From Steromphala cineraria (Eukaryota > Mollusca > Gastropoda > Trochida > Trochidae): a DNA stretch of 64,000 nucleotides. The notes beneath the pieces were generated by a model. That model made no database searches, was not told the DNA's origin, and worked only from the letters and a program-made list of their open reading frames with translations. The translations under genes and the position numbers were made by a program. Location: the NCBI GenBank assembly GCA_916613615.1, contig OU744730.1, forward strand, positions 25,367,406 through 25,431,405, read 5' to 3'. Shown here piece after piece: positions 58,672 to 64,000 of this stretch; within the stretch, counting starts at the first letter, position 1; each line of letters begins with the position of its first letter.

Positions 58672-58849
58672 ATAAATGGTTATTAATATGTCATTGTTAC
58701 CAACACCTTGAATAATGCACATATATGTCAAATAATACCTTTCCTGGCAGTAACATAAGGACAAGTCATAAATTGCTTAAAATATTTGATTTCTAATATG
58801 GACTGATCTCAAGGGTCTTTTTGTCCATTGACCATTCTAAAAGGTCAAC

Positions 58850-59174
58850 AACCGTATTCGACCTATTGAGCGCCCTGGGCGGTAAAAAAATTGGGAAAAA
58901 GTGGGCGCTTATTAAAATATCTTAATCATTCAGTCAAATGATAATTTTTTTTGTATATTCTCAAACTACATAGGTTTTTAACGAAAAGTTACAAATCCAA
59001 TGACCATGATTAAAGAGAACGACTGAAATCAAGTTTCCAAACCATTTATATGTAAAATTCCATAGGTTTGTCATGTAAGGTAAGTCTGGAGAGGGGGCTC
59101 TTATGTTTTTTTAGTTAAAAACACTGTTAGGGGGCCCTGATAGGGAAAGGGCGCTTATTACGTCGAATACAGTA
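58850..59174. mobile_element. MITE with ACCGTATTCGACCTATTGAG ends
   Basis: A second, more diverged copy of the 53857 family, ending GGGCGCTTATTACGTCGAAT ACAGTA. Confidence 0.72.
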
Positions 59175-59652
59175 TATGCAGTTTCTTACTGACAATGTTT
59201 AATATAATATCAACTAAGTAAAGCATGAAAAGGAATGATTATCATCATTCTTGGGTAATATATCAAAGCAACATTTCTGGTTTGCAAAATAGGTTCAGAA
59301 ATGTACATATATAAATATCTATATTTTACATATTTCCTTTGTTTGGGGGTACCATTTTGCAGTGTTTCGTTATTTGATTCTATCATATTCACTGAGATTA
59401 AATAATAACTTGAAAAAGTAAACTAATTCACATACACAAATCCCCTTCCATATAAGTACAACATACCCACATCAAAAACACATTCATATTCAGCTTTATA
59501 CCATTGCATAATGAAAGACTTTAGTTAAATATACTTTTATAAAATAGTCATACTATACAGTACATACTATAGTAACTAAAGGTTATATTTTGGATCCTCC
59601 CAAAACTGAAATATTCAGATTAATAACCACAGTTTAACGCTTTCACCCTTAA

Positions 59653-59999
59653 AGGGGCAGTAGCATGTTTTTAGGGGGAATATAAGGTGATGTCAGGACA
59701 AACAAAATAAATGGTTCACTTTGAAAGACAATGTACTTAAACTAAATGAAGCAGTAATAAATCAAATATATAATGTTAAATTCAGCCATGTGATCCCCTT
59801 TTCTTACAAAATATGAATTAAAAGTGTTCACACAAAAATGGCCGCCAATGATTTTTATGTGATGCTTCATAATTTGTTCTCTGACTATGGATGATCATAT
59901 TATTTTACACTATCAACGTAACACATTTAGCATTAACAAACAACTAACAGTGAAAATTTAAAATATAAAATTGAAAAAAAAGGACGTGCTACTGCCCCT
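59653..59999. mobile_element. TTAA MITE family, full copy
   Basis: 347 bp between TTAA at 59649-59652 and 60000-60003. It is flanked outside by GCTTTCACCC and GGGGTGAAAGAG, again an inverted pair. Confidence 0.78.
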
Positions 60000-60416
60000 T
60001 TAAGAAACAAGTAACAAACAGTTTACCAGTTATAGGCCTGAGGGGTGAAAGAGTTAAATTGAGTGACAGTTTTATGATACTGATTTTAGAGTATGTTTTA
60101 TATTTGAATATTCTAGCCAGTAACTGAAACAACTTTTAGTCACTTTATCATTTATCCATAACCATTGACATTTAATCTTTCCCCTAATTTCTTCATTATA
60201 CAGTGTTGCATTAAAAGTTTTCATTTAATTTTGGCAACATATGACACAATATATAAATTGATTGAGACTAAGAAACAGATCAGAACAGAAACATCTCCTT
60301 TCATTTAATTTTTAAAATAATTTCCCTTTTTTTTAAATTGCATCGTTCAATCATCGAAAAATTGAGAGAGGATCCTTAAATAAACCTTTCAATAATAGGG
60401 TGCAATAATATCACAA

Positions 60417-60649
60417 TCAGCTTGCAACTTGGCTGTTGCTTGTGGATTGAGAGTTGTCTCCCCTTTGACTGCGAGAGTTACTTCCCCTGTGATGGCGAGT
60501 TCTGTGGTTTTGTCGACTTGTTCTACTGGATGAAGGGTTGCCTCCCCTATGTAAGTTAGCAGACGATGTTGATGGTGATGATGATGAAGGAGTAATGGGC
60601 TCCCAGGTGACACGGCCAGATACAGGTATGTTGTTGTAAGCTGACACAC
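60417..60649 (-). CDS. membrane-protein gene, last coding exon
   Basis: Encodes the cytosolic tail (GVSAYNNIPVSGRVTWEPIT then Ser/Arg/Asn-rich sequence) and stops at TGA 60419-60417. The alternative frame of this exon encodes His/Thr-rich sequence and is rejected because it does not continue the phase of the first exon. Confidence 0.68.
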
Positions 60650-61708
60650 CTGTAAACAGTAGACATTACTTATTTACCCCTTTGTCTTAACTTTAGAGAC
60701 CCAATAACAATGATCAGAAAGAAACAATCTATTGATTAAATAAAGATATGAAGGAAACTTTATAAATGGGTGTTTCAAAATTTAGTCTACGGTAAGTATA
60801 CCTAGCCTTAATAATACTCTCTAGACACTCCCATATTGAGTCTAGCTAGATGTAGTAACTCAGCAAACCTCTTGGTAACCTCCATTCTAGATGAGATGCC
60901 CAATACTAAAGCGACTACTCTTAGTATTATTCATTTCGAATTTGAACGTAATGTGCGAATGATTCTATTGGGGCTTTGTAAGATGAACCCTGATTAGTTT
61001 ACTTTGATAGATTGACTGACGCGCCTCTTTACTGCATCTAGCTAGACTCAAAATTGAAAGTTCATGCAATACACAAATTCCTTGCAAATACTGTTAAATG
61101 ATAATGATTAATTATTCATAACTCAAAGTTTACTGTAACAGTGTAATTCCTTGAGGGTGTGTTTGGGAATGTTGCCCACTCTGCTTGCTTTTGTCCCTTA
61201 ATAATTTGAGGAGTATAATACTTTCACCATATTGCACCATGATGCACAGAAGAGTCTAAAACCATTATTTGTGGATAGTTATCAGACATCTCAAATGTTA
61301 ACAAAGAGAATAAAATTGGCTTGAGAGAATTAACTTTCCACAATTTAATCAAAGTATTTTAAACAAAAAAGCAAATGTTCAATGGAGAGACACATATGGC
61401 AGTTTGAATGAAAATTAACTTTTAAGCTGACCTGCTCCCATGATCCCAGCAGATATAGTTGGAATATCATCCATTCTCTGTCCCTGCCGAGCTCGGCGTC
61501 TTTTCCTCAATGCACGGAATATCACCATCAACGTCAGTATCAACACAACAGCCAATACTGCGACAACTGCTGCGGCAACAGTATCTGTTATAGGTGCGTC
61601 CTGTTCAGGAACGACAACATGATCGTTGTCATCAGTGTTGACAACCCTAGTTGTGGTTGTCGTGGTGCTTGAGGTGGCGGTTTCTTCAACATCTTCAAGC
61701 TTTGTCAT
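60417..61708 (-). CDS. Unrecognised 169-residue single-pass membrane protein (two coding exons)
   Basis: Exons 61432-61708 and 60417-60649 join in frame (donor GCAG/GTCAGC, acceptor TTTACAG) to 169 residues. There is no signal peptide. Residues 1-42 are acidic with a Thr run (SSTTTTTT) and would face outside. Residues 43-64 are a strong Ala/Val/Leu transmembrane helix. RALRKRRRAR (65-74) is a stop-transfer anchor giving N-out/C-in topology. The tail is Ser/Arg-rich with VTWEPITPSSSS. The overall plan (short Thr-rich ectodomain, TM, cytosolic tail) resembles small cell-adhesion glycoproteins such as SMAGP or glycophorin C, but there is no alignment strong enough to name it. The second exon is also open in another frame, so the splice site decides the tail. 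A 9-codon uORF overlaps the start region. I am fairly sure it is a gene, not of its function. Confidence 0.72.
60836..61054. mobile_element. MITE with TGAGTCTAGCTAGATG ends
   Basis: TGAGTCTAGCTAGATGTAGTA and TACTGCATCTAGCTAGACTCA are inverted ends. The interior shares TGTGCGAATG...GCTTTGTAAGA with the 49433 repeat, so this is probably the intact form. It lies in the intron of the membrane-protein gene. Confidence 0.72.
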
Positions 61709-61771
61709 TGTGCGAGCACTTCATTGCTAGGAACTGGCACTTGGGTGAGTTATTGCTCTTGGAAACTTCTG
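61432..61771 (-). CDS. membrane-protein gene, first coding exon with 5' leader
   Basis: The acceptor CTTCCCAG lies near 61772. The ATG is at 61708-61706. Encodes residues 1-92 including the transmembrane helix. If the intron were retained, the frame would run only four more codons (QLKS) before a stop. Confidence 0.72.
61695..61724 (-). other. upstream small ORF overlapping the start of the membrane-protein gene
   Basis: ATG at 61724-61722 opens a 9-codon frame (MKCSHNDKA, stop) that overlaps the main ATG 16 bases downstream in another frame. By the scanning model it would reduce initiation at the main start. It is present only if the leader is spliced as described. Confidence 0.5.
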
Positions 61772-61799
61772 GGAAGAGAAGATAATAATTGTTTGCTTA

Positions 61800-62890
61800 T
61801 CTTTGAGTAGGAGGCATTGTAAGGTCACGAATGAGGTAAGTTTAGGTGAGGTCAGAAGTCAGGCAAGTCAAGGCATTCAAGTTGAGGTGAGGTTAGATAG
61901 AGAAGGAGGGATGAAGTTAGGGTGAGTGAATGAGGTTGAGATGACATGAGTCATGGTGAAGTCAAATCCAGTGAGGTTAAATGATGAGGGAAGGTGAGTT
62001 GACATGAGGTTAGATGAGTTGACATGAGGTTAGGTGAGTTGTCATAATAATAGGTTAGGTGAGTTGACATGAGGTTAGGCGAGTTGTCATGAGGTTAGGC
62101 AAGTTGACATGAGGTTAGGCAAGTTGACATGAGGTTAGGTGAGTTGACATGAGGTTAGGTGAGTTGACATGAGGTTAGGTGAGTTGACATTAGGTTAGGT
62201 GAGTTGACATGAGGTTAGGTGAGTTGACATGAGGTTAGGCGAGTTGACATGAGGTTAGGTGAGTTGACATGAGGTTAGGTGAGTTGACATGAGGTTAGGT
62301 GAGTTGACATGAGGTTAGGTGAGTTGACATGAGGTTAGGCGAGTTGTCATGAGGTTAGGTGAGTTGACATGAGGTTAGGTCAGTTGACATGAGGTTAGGT
62401 CAGTTGACATGAGGTTAGGTCAGTTGACATGAGGTTAGGTCAGTTGACATGAGGTTAGGTCAGTTGACATGAGGTTAGGTCAGTTGACATGAGGTTAGGT
62501 CAGTTGACATGAGGTTAGGTGAGTTGTCATGAGGTTAGGTCAGTTGACATGAGGTTAGGTCAGTTGACATGAGGTTAGGTCAGTTGACATGACATGAGGT
62601 TAAAAGTTGGGAAAGTCAAGGCAATTCAAGCTGAGGTGAGGTGATTAGTTTAGCTGAGGAGAGATGAAGTTTAGGTAAGTGAACGAGGGAACTCCCAGAG
62701 GTTAGGGTTGATGAGGTAAAGTAAAGGGGATATCAAATCAGTGATGAGGCCTTAGATAAATCAATTCAAGATGTGGGTGGGGAGAGAGGGTATTTAAGCG
62801 TGAATGGGGGAAAATAAGGTTACATTAGCATTGAGGTGGAGTTAGTGTATGTGAGGTGCTGTCAAGGTGAATTGAAGTTAGAGATGAGGT
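61800..62890. repeat. 20-bp minisatellite with degenerate flanks
   Basis: The core 61991-62592 is about 30 copies of GAGTTGACATGAGGTTAGGT. A block of units with CAGTTG in place of GAGTTG begins at 62381. The flanks (61800-61980, 62600-62890) are looser GAGGT-rich sequence that share GTCAAGGCA.TTCAAG. It lies in the presumed first intron of the membrane-protein gene. Confidence 0.9.
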
Positions 62891-63620
62891 CCAAAATAGA
62901 AAAAATTCTTATCATTTTTCGGTAAAAAGGAATAAAACTAACAAATTATATGTCTCACCTTCATGATACAGGTATGATGCAAAAAGCTGACATGAATGTA
63001 TGTAACAAACTATTTCAAAGAAATAACAGCTCATGTTTTGAGTAGTTCTGGTCTAACTTTTTAGAAAGCTGTTTTTTAGAGCTCAAATTGGTGATCTATT
63101 GTTAGTTTTATGGCTAAATTGTTGCCCATTTCAAAGAAGTTCAAGGGTATCAAAAACTTGGGCAAAAATTTGAGCCAAAATGAAAATGTTTGTGATAAAA
63201 AATTGTGTATACATTAATCAATATCAATAATTACTAATCTAGTCAACAAAAAAGAAAAAAGATATCATTGATATGCAAAAGGTTCAAACTAAGTTCACCT
63301 TAAGCTTTGCATTTAACCTATCCATGTCATTTGACTATTAAACAGTCAATGGAAATTGATCAAGGGACATACTTTGAAGTTAATTGTCTTCCATTTATTG
63401 TGACCTAGAGGTCAAAGGTGAATCAAAAGGTACATTCCAGATAGTTTTCTACAGTATTGCACATGATTTCCCCTCTTCTAAGAATCTTTCTTAAAGATGC
63501 TGTATCATACTTGCAATATTTTAAAAAGTATTTTTAATGTATTCGTTGTATTTTTAGAAAAATTTAGAAACCAAACTAGGGAAAATAAGACCAAAATTCC
63601 TTAAATATGAGATAATTTAC
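62891..63620. other. intronic or intergenic interval without recognised features
   Basis: AT-rich; no repeat ends or coding signals noticed. Confidence 0.4.
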
Positions 63621-63850
63621 CAAAATTCAGAAACGGCAGCCAACATAAAGGCGAATCAAGTGTGGCCATCTCACAACTTCCAGTCTCTAAATATACGCTT
63701 GAGAACAGTCTTTGTCGCGCACGACTAGATTTTCTTTTCTTTTCTCCAAATAAGGTATTGTTGCTGCCAAAGTTGATACCCATCGAACGCAAATACGCTA
63801 GTTGTGACACGGTGTAAATCCTACACGCGTAATGATTACGTCACCGAAAG
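63621..63850 (-). promoter_or_regulatory. possible first exon and promoter of the membrane-protein gene
   Basis: On the minus strand a TTTTG/GTAAAT donor at 63621 could end an untranslated exon that splices to 61771. Just upstream, ATTACGTCAC at about 63834-63843 contains a CRE/ATF-like TGACGTAA core on the minus strand, in a more CpG-containing stretch. Nothing proves transcription. Confidence 0.28.
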
Positions 63851-64000
63851 CGGGTTTGTTAAATGCTATGCCCTTTGTACAAGGGGTACTGTGCTTTGGG
63901 CGTCGAAATAAGTATGTTATTGTTGATTAAACAATCTAAATATGAAATAAAAATTTCGACGAAAGATTTTTCTACAAAGTGATGCATTTCTTTTCTCAAT

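Noticed and set aside
60389..60649. His/Thr-rich alternative frame of the last membrane-protein exon
   Set aside because: It does not keep phase with the upstream exon that encodes the transmembrane helix.
1..64000. Bacterial operon, phage or defence-system reading of the window
   Set aside because: GT-AG introns, AATAAA signals, SINE and MITE content and two animal genes with conserved exon structure make this metazoan nuclear DNA.

Overview
The window looks like nuclear DNA of a marine bivalve mollusc. It is AT-rich and intron-rich and carries dense non-autonomous transposons. Two element families combine ~145-156-bp tandem units, an (ACGG)n microsatellite and a 3' hairpin, an architecture known from bivalve 'pearl'/Helitron-like mini-interspersed elements. 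The species cannot be named from the sequence.

Three spliced protein genes are supported. (1) A BANP/SMAR1 orthologue on the minus strand (coding exons 44500 down to 30773, non-coding first exon near 46.7 kb). Eleven coding exons give about 427 residues with a coiled coil, the conserved BEN domain and a Gln-rich tail. (2) MTG2/GTPBP5, the mitochondrial Obg-family GTPase, on the plus strand (48137-54646, six exons, 368 residues, all G motifs intact). It is head-to-head with BANP. (3) An unrecognised 169-residue single-pass membrane protein on the minus strand (61708-60417, two coding exons, upstream small ORF).

Layout: 1-28 kb has no gene I can support and is a stack of nested transposons and minisatellites. 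These include hAT-like elements with 8-bp target duplications, a 9-bp-duplication MITE family (five copies), a TTAA-flanked MITE family (about ten copies), a decayed Tc1 element, two inverted copies of a 1.3-kb GGCAAAGCGC-rich element, 34-bp and 32/33-bp minisatellites, and several hairpin MITEs. 24.2-28.0 kb is a large pearl-like element; a shorter relative lies in a BANP intron at 33.6-36.2 kb. 29-47 kb is BANP, whose introns hold two hAT-like elements, a 145-bp repeat array with a 728-bp higher-order duplication, and palindromic MITEs. 47-55 kb is MTG2 with a tRNA-derived SINE and more MITEs in its introns. 55-60 kb is repeats, notably an array rich in AGGTCA nuclear-receptor half-sites. 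60-64 kb is the membrane-protein gene with a 20-bp minisatellite in its presumed first intron.

I found no new pathway or defence system. The strongest leads are the repeat families, whose insertion order can be read from the nesting, and some gene-structure points (a probable GC-AG intron in BANP, a uORF on the unknown membrane protein).
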